Positions 36,196-44,678 of a stretch of 64,000 nt of DNA are shown piece by piece (position 1 is the stretch's first letter; each line of letters opens with the position of its first letter). The translations under genes and the position numbers were made by a program. This DNA is from Nonomuraea typhae (GTDB taxonomy: Bacteria > Actinomycetota > Actinomycetes > Streptosporangiales > Streptosporangiaceae). Under the pieces are notes generated by a model. That model saw only the letters and a program-made list of their open reading frames with translations, searched no databases and was not told the DNA's origin. The stretch is from positions 124,001 to 188,000 of the forward strand of contig NZ_VRLV01000020.1 in NCBI RefSeq assembly GCF_009760925.1, written 5' to 3'.

Positions 36196-38102
36196 CCGGA
36201 TACCGTCCGGACGTCGACGGGCTGCGTGCCGTCGCCGTCCTGTTCGTGCTGGCCTTCCACGCCTCCGTGCCCGGGCTGGGCGGCGGCTTCGCCGGCGTGG
36301 ACGTCTTCTTCGTCATCTCCGGCTTCCTCATCACCGGCCTGATCGTGCGCGACCTGGAGGCCCGCACGTTCTCCCTGGCCGACTTCTACGCCCGGCGGGC
36401 CCGCCGCATCCTTCCCGCCGCCGCGACCGTGCTCGTGCTGACCGCGTCGGCGTCCTGGCTCCTGCTGCCGTCGCTGCGCGCGGGCGACGTGGCCGCCGAC
36501 GTCTTCACCGCCGCGCTGTACGTGGTCAACTGGCGCTTCATCGCCCAGCAGACCGACTACCTGGCCGCCGAGCGCGACCCGAGCCCGCTGCTGCACTACT
36601 GGTCGCTGGCGGTCGAGGAGCAGTTCTATCTCGTGTGGGCGCCGCTGCTCCTGCTGGCGTTCTGGCTGGCGGGCCGCAGGGCGATCGCCGCCGTGGTCGT
36701 GCTCGCCACCGCCGCCTCCTTTACATTGTCGATCACGTGGGACGGCCCGGCCGCCTACCTGGCCTCGCCCACCCGGGCCTGGCAGTTCGGGGCGGGCGCG
36801 CTGGTGGCGCTGGCCCTGCCGTACCTCTCCCGGACGCCCCGCCTCCTGGCCGCGCTTCTGGGTACGGCCGGCGCCGTCGCGCTGGCGTTCTCCCTGACGC
36901 TGGACGAGAGCGGCTACCCGGGGCTCCAGGCGCTGGTGCCGACCCTGGGCGCGGCCGCGGTGATCGCCTTCCGCTCGCCGGTCTCGGCGTTGCTGAGCCT
37001 GGCCTGGATGCGGGCGATGGGCAGGCTGTCGTTCGCGTGGTACCTGTGGCACTGGCCGCTGGTCGTGTTCTTCGGCGAGGGAAGCGCATGGCCGGTCAAA
37101 CTGGCGCTGGTGGCCGGGGCCGCGATCCCGGCCTGGCTGACGATGAAGCTGGTGGAGGAGCCGGTGCGCTTCTCGAAGATCGTCGTCGAGCTGCCGCGGC
37201 GCGGGCTGGCCGTGGGGATGACCGCGATGACGGTCCCGGTGACGGTGGCGCTGCTGCTGGGCGCCGGCACCGCGCCCGGCAATACGGTCGCCACCGCCAC
37301 CGTCGCCGCCGCCGAGCAGCCGGCCAGGCTGGATCCGGCCGCCGCGCGCACCGACTACCCGCCTTCGGCCGGGTGCGAGGTGGAGCTCACGGCCACGACC
37401 AGCCCGCCGTGCCTGTTCACGCCCAGCGGCTCCGGCCGCGCGGGCGCGGTGCCGGGCAACGACCGGGTGGTGCTCCTCGGCGACTCGCACGCCGGGCAGT
37501 GGTTCACCATGGCCCGGCGGGTCGCGCAGCGGCGCGGCTGGACGCTGGAGGTGCTCACCAAGCCGGGCTGCCCGCTGCCCGCGCTGAAGGTCGTCGATCC
37601 CCGGCTGGGCCGGGAGTACCACGAGTGCGACCGGTGGCGGGAGAACACCCTGTCCCGGCTGGAGGGCGAATCGCCGCCCCGGCTGATCCTGCTGGCCTCG
37701 CTGAGCGCCTACGCCGACGCGAAGACCACGATGACGGGCTGGCGGCCGACGCTGGAGCGGCTCAGGCGGCTGGGCGCGCCGCTGGTGTACCTGCGCGACA
37801 CGCCGCTGCCCGGCCTCGACGTGCCCGCGTGCCTGTCGGGCAAGGACGCCGCCGCGTGCGCCTTCCCCCGCTCGACCGGGCTCCGGGAGGACCCGCTGGC
37901 CGCGCGCCGGCAGCCGGGCATGTGGACGCTGGACGTCAGCGGCCTGCTCTGCCCCGGCGAGGGCGCCACCTGCCCGGCCGCCCTCAACGGCGTCGTGCTC
38001 TACCGCGACGACTCCCACCTGACCAACACGCTCGTCCAGAGGCTGGCCCCGCGCATGGAGCAGCAGTTGGAGGAGCTCGACCTGATCCCCACGGTGCTAT
38101 GA
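36192..38102 (+). CDS. OafA/YrhL-type membrane O-acyltransferase with SGNH domain
   Basis: A 636-residue protein. The N-terminal AT3 domain (about 340 residues, 10-11 helices) starts GYRPDVDGLRAVAVL and has the conserved FHASVPGLGGGFAGVDVFFVISGF stretch; the periplasmic-side C-terminal SGNH esterase-like domain has LLGDSHAGQW. AT3-SGNH proteins move acyl groups, usually acetyl, across the membrane onto cell-surface glycans. The start overlaps the small membrane protein (ATGA) and the stop overlaps GH16 (ATGA). It probably O-acylates the polymer made by the GT2. Confidence 0.94.
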   Translation: MTGYRPDVDGLRAVAVLFVLAFHASVPGLGGGFAGVDVFFVISGFLITGLIVRDLEARTFSLADFYARRARRILPAAATVLVLTASASWLLLPSLRAGDVAADVFTAALYVVNWRFIAQQTDYLAAERDPSPLLHYWSLAVEEQFYLVWAPLLLLAFWLAGRRAIAAVVVLATAASFTLSITWDGPAAYLASPTRAWQFGAGALVALALPYLSRTPRLLAALLGTAGAVALAFSLTLDESGYPGLQALVPTLGAAAVIAFRSPVSALLSLAWMRAMGRLSFAWYLWHWPLVVFFGEGSAWPVKLALVAGAAIPAWLTMKLVEEPVRFSKIVVELPRRGLAVGMTAMTVPVTVALLLGAGTAPGNTVATATVAAAEQPARLDPAAARTDYPPSAGCEVELTATTSPPCLFTPSGSGRAGAVPGNDRVVLLGDSHAGQWFTMARRVAQRRGWTLEVLTKPGCPLPALKVVDPRLGREYHECDRWRENTLSRLEGESPPRLILLASLSAYADAKTTMTGWRPTLERLRRLGAPLVYLRDTPLPGLDVPACLSGKDAAACAFPRSTGLREDPLAARRQPGMWTLDVSGLLCPGEGATCPAALNGVVLYRDDSHLTNTLVQRLAPRMEQQLEELDLIPTVL

Positions 38103-38863
38103 GACTCCTGACCGCCCTCCTGCTGCTCTGTGCCCTGGCCGCGTGCTCGGGCCCGGAGCGGCGGGAGGTCTTCCGTGACGACTTCGACGGGACCACCCTG
38201 GACGCCGGGCGCTGGCGGCACGAGACCGGCCCGCCGGAGCGCTGGGGCACGGGCGAGATCGAGACCATGGCCGCCGCCAACGCCGCCCTCGACGGCAAGG
38301 GGAATCTGGCCATCACCCCGCTGTCCGACGGCGGGCGATGGACCTCCGGCCGGGTGCGCACCCAGCGGGCCGACTTCGCCGTCCCGCCCGGCGGCACGCT
38401 GCGGGTGGAGGCCCGCATCGCGCTGCCGGCGGTCACGCCCGCGGACGGCGCCGGGTACTGGCCGGCGTTCTGGATGCTGGGCGGGGAGACCGGCTGGCCC
38501 GCGGTGGGCGAGATCGACATCATGGAGGCGGTCAACGGCCGGCCCGCGATCACCGGGGCCATGCACTGCGGGACCATGCCGGGCGGGCCGTGCCGGGAGC
38601 CGAAGGGACTGGTCACGCCGGAGCGCGCCTGCCCGGACTGCTTCGGCGCCTTCCACACCTACGCGGTGGAGGTGACCGAGCGGGCCACCACCTGGTTCCT
38701 GGACGGCCGGCCGTACCACACGCTGGAGCGGAGCCTGCCGCGCGGCTTCTTCGTGATCCTGAACGTGGCGATCGGCGGCGGGCTGCCCGGCCCGCCCAAC
38801 GCCGCGACCGTGCCGGGGCGCCCGATGCTGGTCGACTGGGTCAGCGTGCGGACGACCGGATGA
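38099..38863 (+). CDS. GH16-family beta-glucanase lipoprotein
   Basis: A 254-residue GH16 enzyme. The N-terminus MRLLTALLLLCALAACS carries a lipobox (LAAC), so it is a lipoprotein anchored outside. The catalytic motif GEIDIMEAV (E-x-D-x-x-E) is intact and WPAFWML precedes it. The family cleaves or transglycosylates beta-1,3 (or 1,3-1,4) glucans. Last gene of the GT2 operon (4-bp overlap), it would trim or release the exported glucan. It converges on the serine hydrolase with a 4-bp gap. Confidence 0.92.
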   Translation: MRLLTALLLLCALAACSGPERREVFRDDFDGTTLDAGRWRHETGPPERWGTGEIETMAAANAALDGKGNLAITPLSDGGRWTSGRVRTQRADFAVPPGGTLRVEARIALPAVTPADGAGYWPAFWMLGGETGWPAVGEIDIMEAVNGRPAITGAMHCGTMPGGPCREPKGLVTPERACPDCFGAFHTYAVEVTERATTWFLDGRPYHTLERSLPRGFFVILNVAIGGGLPGPPNAATVPGRPMLVDWVSVRTTG

Positions 38864-38867
38864 AGGT

Positions 38868-39974
38868 TCATGTCATGCTCTGGGCCAGCTCCTCCATGTA
38901 CGCCGGCCAGGCGCGGCCACCCGTGTCCGCACCGAGGCGCACCATCACCAGATTCTTGCCCGGCAGCACGTAGATGACCTGGCCGTAGCGGCCGGAGGCG
39001 ATCCGGGCCGGCCCGCGCGACCACCAGAAGTGCTGGTAGCCGTCCGCCCAGCCGTTGGGCGCCGTCACCGGAGTGTTCGGCTCGGTGATCCACGCCTCGG
39101 GCACGAGCTGCGTGCCGTTCCACTTGCCGCGGGCGGCGACCAGCATGCCCAGCTTCGCGAAGTCGACCGCCCGGCCGTTGACGCCGCTCTCCATCTTCTC
39201 GAAGCCCTCGGCGGAGTCCAGGCTCCACGAGCCGTCGCCCTCCATGCCCATCGGCCGCCAGAGCTTCCGCTCCAGGTAGGCGGCGACCTTCATGCCGGTC
39301 GTGCGCTCGAGCGCCAGCCCGACCAGCAGCGGGTTGAAGTTGTTGTAGCGGAAGCCCTGGCCGGGCTCCCCCTCGACCTCGGCACCGCCGATGGCCAGCC
39401 CGCGCAGGTCGGGGCTGTAATAGGTGCTGGTGTCGTCGCTGAACGGCGTGCCCTCGTCGTCGTAGCGCAGGCCGGAGCGCATCGCCAGCAGGTGGCGCAG
39501 CGTGATGCGCGTGAAGCGCGGGTCGCGCTCGCGCAGCTCCGGCACGTAGGCGGTGATCGGGTCGTCCACGGACGCGATCCGGCCTTCCCCGATCGCCACG
39601 CCGACCAGCAGCGACAGCACCGACTTGGCCACCGACATCGAGGTCAGCGTCGAGTCGCGGCGGGTGCCGTTGAAGTACTTCTCGTAGATCAGCTTGCCGT
39701 CGCGCACCACGAGGAAGGCGTTGGTGCCGCCGGCCGCCAGAGCCCGCTCGTCCAGGCCGGGCAGCGCCGCCGGAGCCGAGGGGATCGGCGCGGGCGCGGC
39801 GGTGGACACCCTGCGGAACGGGAAACGCTGCCAGTCTCCGGTGTCGGAGTCGCCCCAGAAGAAGGCCCTGGCCAGTTGCGATCGGCCGGTGCTGGCCCAC
39901 ATGCCGCCGAAGGCGACCGCGACGGCCAGCACCAGCACACCGAGGATGATCAGCAGTCGGCGCACGCCCTCCAT
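38868..39974 (-). CDS. Membrane-anchored beta-lactamase-like serine hydrolase
   Basis: A 368-residue protein with an N-terminal signal anchor (RRLLIILGVLVLAVAVAFGG), SxxK in SMSVAKSVLS and YxN in FRYNNFNPL, and a C-terminal stretch (RYGQVIYVLPGKNLVMVRLG) typical of class C beta-lactamase-like/6-aminohexanoate-dimer hydrolase-type enzymes. It acts outside the membrane. ATG at 39974 was chosen to include the anchor. Substrate unknown; peptidase, esterase or amidase are all possible. Confidence 0.9.
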   Translation of the reverse strand: MEGVRRLLIILGVLVLAVAVAFGGMWASTGRSQLARAFFWGDSDTGDWQRFPFRRVSTAAPAPIPSAPAALPGLDERALAAGGTNAFLVVRDGKLIYEKYFNGTRRDSTLTSMSVAKSVLSLLVGVAIGEGRIASVDDPITAYVPELRERDPRFTRITLRHLLAMRSGLRYDDEGTPFSDDTSTYYSPDLRGLAIGGAEVEGEPGQGFRYNNFNPLLVGLALERTTGMKVAAYLERKLWRPMGMEGDGSWSLDSAEGFEKMESGVNGRAVDFAKLGMLVAARGKWNGTQLVPEAWITEPNTPVTAPNGWADGYQHFWWSRGPARIASGRYGQVIYVLPGKNLVMVRLGADTGGRAWPAYMEELAQSMT

Positions 39975-40027
39975 GGTGAGCGCGGCCCCGCCGGGCGTAA
40001 ACCCCTGCTCTGCCCCCGGTCCAGGGG

Positions 40028-40810
40028 TCAGACCTTGCGCCAGCCGGGGACCCAGGCGCCGTCCTCCACCACGTAGTCGCCGAACAGCGCGGGGGCCTCC
40101 TTCTGCATCAGCTCGCCGATGCGCTGGAAGAGCATGCGGATCTCCTCCTCCGCGCCGGCCGCCGTGCGCGCCTCGATCGTGTGGCGCAGCGTGCGCACGT
40201 TCGCCGTCCAGACCAGCCCCGTGGCCACGCCCTCCGGCGCGAAGCGGCGCATGAACGAGGTGCGGTGCTTCTTCTCCGAGAACGGCACGCCCTCCTCGTC
40301 CAGCCCGAAGTGCCCCGCCATCCAGCCCTGGAACTCCTCGAGCTGACTGAGCACCGCCGTCGCGCGCTCCATCAGCTCGGGGTCCTCGCGGGCCCAGTCG
40401 GGGAACCAGAACGGCAGCTCCGTCAGCCGCACGAACCGCAGCGACTCCTGCGAGATGGCCACGCCCGGGCGGTGCCGTACCAGCTCGTGGGTGAGCACGC
40501 GGCTGACGTTGTGCAGCACGAAGCTGAAGCTGACGTGCTCCAGGACCGAGCCGTGGGCGCTGGCCAGGATGTTGCGCAGATACTCGGTCTGGTCGGTGCG
40601 CACGCGCACGACGTTGGGGTTGAGGCCGGGCTCGTAGGAGCGGTAGCAGAGCCGGCCGGCGAACTCGGCGAGATTCTGGGCGTCGAGGTCGCCGCGGTCG
40701 AGCCGTTCCAGCCACGACGTGCCGCCCACCTCGGCCAGGTAGCGGGCCAGCTCGTCGTAGTCGAGTTCGGGACGGGCGACGATGAAGACCTCTGGTTCAA
40801 CGGCGTGCAT
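40028..40810 (-). CDS. thyX: Flavin-dependent thymidylate synthase ThyX (long variant)
   Basis: A 260-residue ThyX: dUMP to dTMP with methylene-tetrahydrofolate and FAD. The signature is RHRPGVAISQESLRF (R112, H113, R114, S120, S123, R125), one residue longer between RHR and the serines than the textbook RHRxxSxxxxSxR. The KKHRTSFMRRFAPEGVATG stretch and TLRHTIEARTAAGAEEEIR are also family marks. ATG at 40810 was chosen because upstream codons lack homology. A short dyad at 40001-40028 overlaps the stop and might aid termination. Confidence 0.9.
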   Translation of the reverse strand: MHAVEPEVFIVARPELDYDELARYLAEVGGTSWLERLDRGDLDAQNLAEFAGRLCYRSYEPGLNPNVVRVRTDQTEYLRNILASAHGSVLEHVSFSFVLHNVSRVLTHELVRHRPGVAISQESLRFVRLTELPFWFPDWAREDPELMERATAVLSQLEEFQGWMAGHFGLDEEGVPFSEKKHRTSFMRRFAPEGVATGLVWTANVRTLRHTIEARTAAGAEEEIRMLFQRIGELMQKEAPALFGDYVVEDGAWVPGWRKV

Positions 40811-40878
40811 GGCGGACGGACCCCCGGTTCGGCGATGTGACTCCGCTAGCAAACCAGGTCCGGGGCCTCTTCGCGAGT

Positions 40879-40915
40879 CGCCCGCCGTACCCGTCACCAG
40901 CGGGTACGGCGGGCG
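40879..40915 (-). terminator. Perfect 15-bp hairpin terminator of the M4 protease gene
   Basis: CGCCCGCCGTACCCG (40879-40893) pairs perfectly with CGGGTACGGCGGGCG (40901-40915) around a 7-base loop. It lies 12 bp beyond the M4 protease stop on the minus strand and lacks a U-tract, as is common for actinobacterial terminators. Confidence 0.85.
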
Positions 40916-40927
40916 GACCGGCAGGGC

Positions 40928-43570
40928 TCAGCAGCGCCCGGCCGGACGGTCGCGATAGACCAGATCGGTCTGGGCGGAACTGCCGTCGGTCCAGGCCACG
41001 CGGCTGCCGTCACCGGAGGCGAGGGCGAGCTGCTCGCCCCGGTTGCAGGAGACCCGGGTCAGCGGCCCGCCGGTGAGGGGCAGCTGGAACACCTTGGGCA
41101 GGTTCTCGTTGGTGAGCACCTCCCCCTGGCGCAGGCCGAGGGTGACGACGCCGTCGCTGGCGTCGATCCTGCTGGGCAGCAGGGCCCGCGGCCCGTCGGG
41201 CACGAGCCAGGTCAGGCCGCTGCCGTCGTGGGCGGCGCGCACCAGGCCGAAGGTGAAGTCGCCGTCGGTGTCGGCGTACCAGAGGACGTGCTTGGAGGTG
41301 AGCGTGGGCAGGACCGACAACGACGGGTCCGGCCCGGTGGACGGGACTTCGGGCAGCACGGTGTGCTTCCCGGTGGCCACGTCGTAGATCGCGGGGACGC
41401 TGTGCATCGTGCCGTTGTCGAACCAGATGCGGCGGTAGGTGAGCTTGCCCCCCTTCATCACGGGCCCGACGCCCTCGACGCCGGTCTCGGCGGTAAGGTT
41501 GACCGGCGGATCGGCGCCCTTCTTCACCCACACCTCGATCTCGAGCGCGGTGGTGTCGAAGGTCTCCCAGCCGATCGCGGGTCCGGCGGCGGCGACGACG
41601 CCGACCGGGGTGGCCACGGTGGCCAGCACGGTCTCGGGCGCGCTGCCGTCCACCGGCCTGGACACGATCCGGTCGGTGTTCGCGCCGGCGTCGTAGGCGC
41701 CCCAGACGACCCGTTCGCCGTCGATGACGGGGCTGTAGTTCCAGTGGGCGTTCTGGGAGAACCTCGCCGGTTTTCCGCCGCCGATCCGGCCGAGCAGGAT
41801 CGAGGGGGGCTCGCCGCCGTCGGGCGAGGAGTTGTCGATCACGTACCGGTCACCGGCCACGTCCGGCGTGGCGATCGGCGAGGTGAGGGTGTCCACGAGC
41901 ACGCGGCTGTCGCTGCGGAGCGCGCGCTCCCAGCCGGGCCGGATGCCGTGCCGTTCGAAGGCCCGGGCGATCGTGCGCCGCTCGTGCTGCGACCAGCCGA
42001 GCGCCCTGGCCGCGGACTCGACGGCCCGCCGCCCGTCGGTGAAGCCGTCGAGCGGGGTCATGTACTCGGTCAGCGCCTTGTAGACGAGCTTGTCGGTCTT
42101 GCCGCCCAGGTGCTCCCTGATGTCCCACAGGGCGCCGGAGAAGATCGTGGAGTTCAGGTGCACGCCGCCGTTGTCGAAGGCGATGCTGACGCCGAGCCAG
42201 TCCTTGGGGACCGCGCGGTCGTCGTCGAGGTCGCGGATGGCGCATTCGGCGGGCGGGAGCGTCTTGCAGATGCGCTCGCCGAGCAGGCTGGCGTCGGGGT
42301 GGCTCATCGGGATGCCGAGCACGCCGACCTCGATGGCGTTGCCGAAGTAGTCGGCCAGGCCCTCGTTGATCGCGCCCGACTGGCCGAGGTAGGCGAGGTC
42401 GGCGCTGTGGGTGATGACGCCGTGGGTCATCTCGTGGCCGACGACGTCGAGCCCGGCGGCCAGGGAGCGGTAGGTCGGGCCGCCGCCGCCGTACACCATC
42501 TTGGTGCCGTCCCAGAAGGCGTTCTCGAACGGCTGGCCGAAGATGGTGACGTTGACGACGGAGAGCATGGTCGCGCCCTTGCCGTCGAGCCCTTCGCGGC
42601 CCAGGCCGCGGTAGAACTCGTAGACCTTGCCGGTGCCCCAGTGGGCGTCCACGGCGCCGGACTCGGTGTGCGCCGGGCCGAAGGCCGGCGTGGGTGATTC
42701 GGCCAGCCGGGTGCCGGCGGGGATGCCGGGCTCGAAGAAGTCGCCGACGTGACGGCCGGCGGCGTCGTAGGTGAGGATCTCGCCGGTGGTTCCGTTCCAC
42801 ATGGGGCGGGCCCGGTCGCGGGCCTCGTAGCGGCCGTCGGCGCGCTGGTAGACGTTCAGCGGGAGGACCGGGCCGCGTGCGCTGGTGCCGGAGCCGGTGG
42901 CGGGGCCTTCCATCTGCAGCCGGCTGATGGCCCGCAGGGGCTGGCCGTTGTGGGCGTCGATGTAGGCGTCGAAGGCCAGGGGCTGCTTCTTGGCCTGGTC
43001 GATGCCGGTCACCGGCAGCTTCCAGGCCAGCCGGCCGGGGCCGTCCGGCAGCACGATCAGGCTTGCGGCGCCGGTCTTGACGCTCTTTCGGGTGAGCGGG
43101 TCGGTGACCAGCCGCAGGCGGGCGATCGCGGCCGCCCGCTCCTGGGTGAGCCTGGGCGTGGTGTCCACGGTCAGCTCGGTCAGGAAGCGGCCTCCTGCGC
43201 CGGTGACCTGCCGGTCGGCGCCGGTGCCGCGGAAGTGGACGAGGTACTGGCCGCCGAAGACGGGCAGGCCCCGGTAGCTCTGGGCGAACCTGACCGTGGT
43301 GTCCGCGCCGTCGGTGACGGTCTGGAGCGGGGTGAGGTCGGCGGGGTCGAGGTTGTAGCGCGCGTCCGTCAGGTGGGCCTTGGCGGCGGTGACGGGGTCG
43401 CCCGCGGCCGCCGGTTCGGCCAGGCCGCGTACCTCGGCGGGCGCCTCGGTGCCGGCGCGGGCCTCGATCTCGGGCGGGCCGGCCGCGTGCGCCGGCGGCT
43501 GGCCGGCTAAGGGAACGGCCAACGCGAGTGACAGGGCGGCGGCCGCGGACGTGATGGGGCGCCAGGACAC
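40928..43570 (-). CDS. Secreted M4 (thermolysin-like) metalloprotease with C-terminal beta-propeller
   Basis: An 880-residue preproenzyme. A signal peptide (MSWRPITSAAAALSLALAVPLAG...AHA) is followed by an FTP/PepSY propeptide (about 60-220) and the M4 catalytic domain with H379-E-M-T-H383 and the third zinc ligand E403 (AINEGLADYFG). The C-terminal M4 domain ends near 520. Residues about 540-880 form a TolB/WD-type propeller (repeats ending VVWGAYDAG, VLWYADTDG, RVAWTDG), an unusual extension for M4 proteases. GTG at 43570 follows GGAGG. It degrades extracellular protein. Confidence 0.93.
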   Translation of the reverse strand: MSWRPITSAAAALSLALAVPLAGQPPAHAAGPPEIEARAGTEAPAEVRGLAEPAAAGDPVTAAKAHLTDARYNLDPADLTPLQTVTDGADTTVRFAQSYRGLPVFGGQYLVHFRGTGADRQVTGAGGRFLTELTVDTTPRLTQERAAAIARLRLVTDPLTRKSVKTGAASLIVLPDGPGRLAWKLPVTGIDQAKKQPLAFDAYIDAHNGQPLRAISRLQMEGPATGSGTSARGPVLPLNVYQRADGRYEARDRARPMWNGTTGEILTYDAAGRHVGDFFEPGIPAGTRLAESPTPAFGPAHTESGAVDAHWGTGKVYEFYRGLGREGLDGKGATMLSVVNVTIFGQPFENAFWDGTKMVYGGGGPTYRSLAAGLDVVGHEMTHGVITHSADLAYLGQSGAINEGLADYFGNAIEVGVLGIPMSHPDASLLGERICKTLPPAECAIRDLDDDRAVPKDWLGVSIAFDNGGVHLNSTIFSGALWDIREHLGGKTDKLVYKALTEYMTPLDGFTDGRRAVESAARALGWSQHERRTIARAFERHGIRPGWERALRSDSRVLVDTLTSPIATPDVAGDRYVIDNSSPDGGEPPSILLGRIGGGKPARFSQNAHWNYSPVIDGERVVWGAYDAGANTDRIVSRPVDGSAPETVLATVATPVGVVAAAGPAIGWETFDTTALEIEVWVKKGADPPVNLTAETGVEGVGPVMKGGKLTYRRIWFDNGTMHSVPAIYDVATGKHTVLPEVPSTGPDPSLSVLPTLTSKHVLWYADTDGDFTFGLVRAAHDGSGLTWLVPDGPRALLPSRIDASDGVVTLGLRQGEVLTNENLPKVFQLPLTGGPLTRVSCNRGEQLALASGDGSRVAWTDGSSAQTDLVYRDRPAGRC

Positions 43571-43794
43571 GACACCTCCAGATGTGGTGTAGGGGATCTG
43601 GCGCCCTGATCATCACCTCGGCCGGAACCTCCGACACATCACAATTTAATGAATTCAGTCAGGAAATGTTGCTTTCCCTGTTGATCTGAGCGTGCACGCG
43701 GGGTTGGGGTCACCACGCTCATCAGGGGCGGCGGCAATCCGTCCCATCACGGCTTCTCTTTCCTGCCGGCCCTAACTCCGCCCAAAGGTTGTCG

Positions 43795-43842
43795 CTTCAA
43801 GTTTCTCCGGCTACAGTCGCCGTCAGCCCATATAACTTGAAG
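43795..43842. promoter_or_regulatory. Inverted repeat upstream of doxX, candidate MarR operator
   Basis: CTTCAAGTT at 43795-43803 and AACTTGAAG at 43834-43842 are perfect 9-bp inverted repeats 30 bp apart. The downstream half overlaps TATAAC (a possible -10) and touches the AGGGA ribosome site of the DoxX gene. A MarR regulator is the next gene but one, so autoregulation is likely. The rest of the 43571-43852 gap holds the M4 protease promoter on the other strand (A/T-rich 43640-43690) and no gene. Confidence 0.6.
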
Positions 43843-43852
43843 GGACAACCAA

Positions 43853-44203
43853 ATGGACGTGCTGCTCTGGGTCCTGCAGATCCTGCTCGGCCTCCTGTTC
43901 GCCGCCGCGGGCGTCGTCAAGCTGACCGCCGCCAAGGAGCGGCTGCGGCCCCGCATGCCGTACGTCGAGGACTTCAGCCAGGGCCAGATCCGGGCCATCG
44001 GCGGCGTGGAGGTCCTCGGCGGCCTCGGTCTCGTCCTCCCCTGGGCCACCGGGATCGCGCCCGTCCTCACCCCGCTCGCCGCCGCCGGCCTGGGCGTCAC
44101 CATGGTCGCCGCCGCCGCCGTCCACCTGAGGCGCAAGGAGAATTTCACGGTTAACCTGGTACTGCTGGCGATGGCGGTGATCATCGCGGTAGGACGGTTC
44201 TGA
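43853..44203 (+). CDS. DoxX-family membrane protein
   Basis: A 116-residue four-helix membrane protein: VLLWVLQILLGLLFAAAGVVKL, FSQGQIRAIGGVEVLGGLGLVLPW and further helices match the DoxX/DoxX-like family. Members in actinobacteria are linked to redox stress or small quinone-like compounds, often under MarR or HxlR control. ATG at 43853 has AGGGA upstream. It is followed by a MarR gene 16 bp on, under the same inverted repeat. Confidence 0.9.
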   Translation: MDVLLWVLQILLGLLFAAAGVVKLTAAKERLRPRMPYVEDFSQGQIRAIGGVEVLGGLGLVLPWATGIAPVLTPLAAAGLGVTMVAAAAVHLRRKENFTVNLVLLAMAVIIAVGRF

Positions 44204-44219
44204 CGCTGGGAGTTCACAG

Positions 44220-44666
44220 ATCGACGGCCTCGACGACGACGAGCGGCGCGCCTGGCACGGCCTGCTGGCCGTGATCCTCGTCGGCATGCCGCAGGTGGAG
44301 CGCACCTTCCGCGCCCACGGGCTGGTGCACATCGAGTACGGCTTCCTGTGCTCGCTGGAGCACGGCCCCAAGCGCCTGTCCGACCTGGCCGCCACCTCCA
44401 ACGTCTCCATCAGCCGGCTGAGCCACCGCATCAGCAAGCTGGCCGAACGCGGCTACGTCCGGGTGCGCCCGGACGAGAGCGACGGCCGGGCCTCGGTCGC
44501 CGAGCTCACCGGCGCGGGCCGCACGCTGATCGCCGAGGTCGCCCCGGCCCACAGCAAGGCGCTGCGCGAGATCCTCTTCGACCACCTCAGCCCCGCCCAG
44601 ACCACCGCCCTGGCCGAGGCGCTCCAGAAGGTCGGCACCAAGCTGGGCGCCTGCCTGGAACCCTGA
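44220..44666 (+). CDS. MarR-family regulator, apparent ATC start
   Basis: A 148-residue winged-helix regulator: LEHGPKRLSDLAATSNVSISRLSHRISKLAERGYVRVRPDESDGRASVAELTGAG is the recognition and wing region. The usual N-terminus (GLDDDERRAWHGLL) extends upstream of the first ATG/GTG (44271), and no ATG, GTG or TTG exists in frame between the stop at 44190 and 44271. GGGAG at 44208-44212 sits 7 nt before ATC 44220, so ATC may be the start codon. If GTG 44271 is used instead, helix 1 is lost. It presumably represses itself and DoxX. Confidence 0.82.
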   Translation: MDGLDDDERRAWHGLLAVILVGMPQVERTFRAHGLVHIEYGFLCSLEHGPKRLSDLAATSNVSISRLSHRISKLAERGYVRVRPDESDGRASVAELTGAGRTLIAEVAPAHSKALREILFDHLSPAQTTALAEALQKVGTKLGACLEP

Positions 44667-44678
44667 CCGGCCGGCGGA

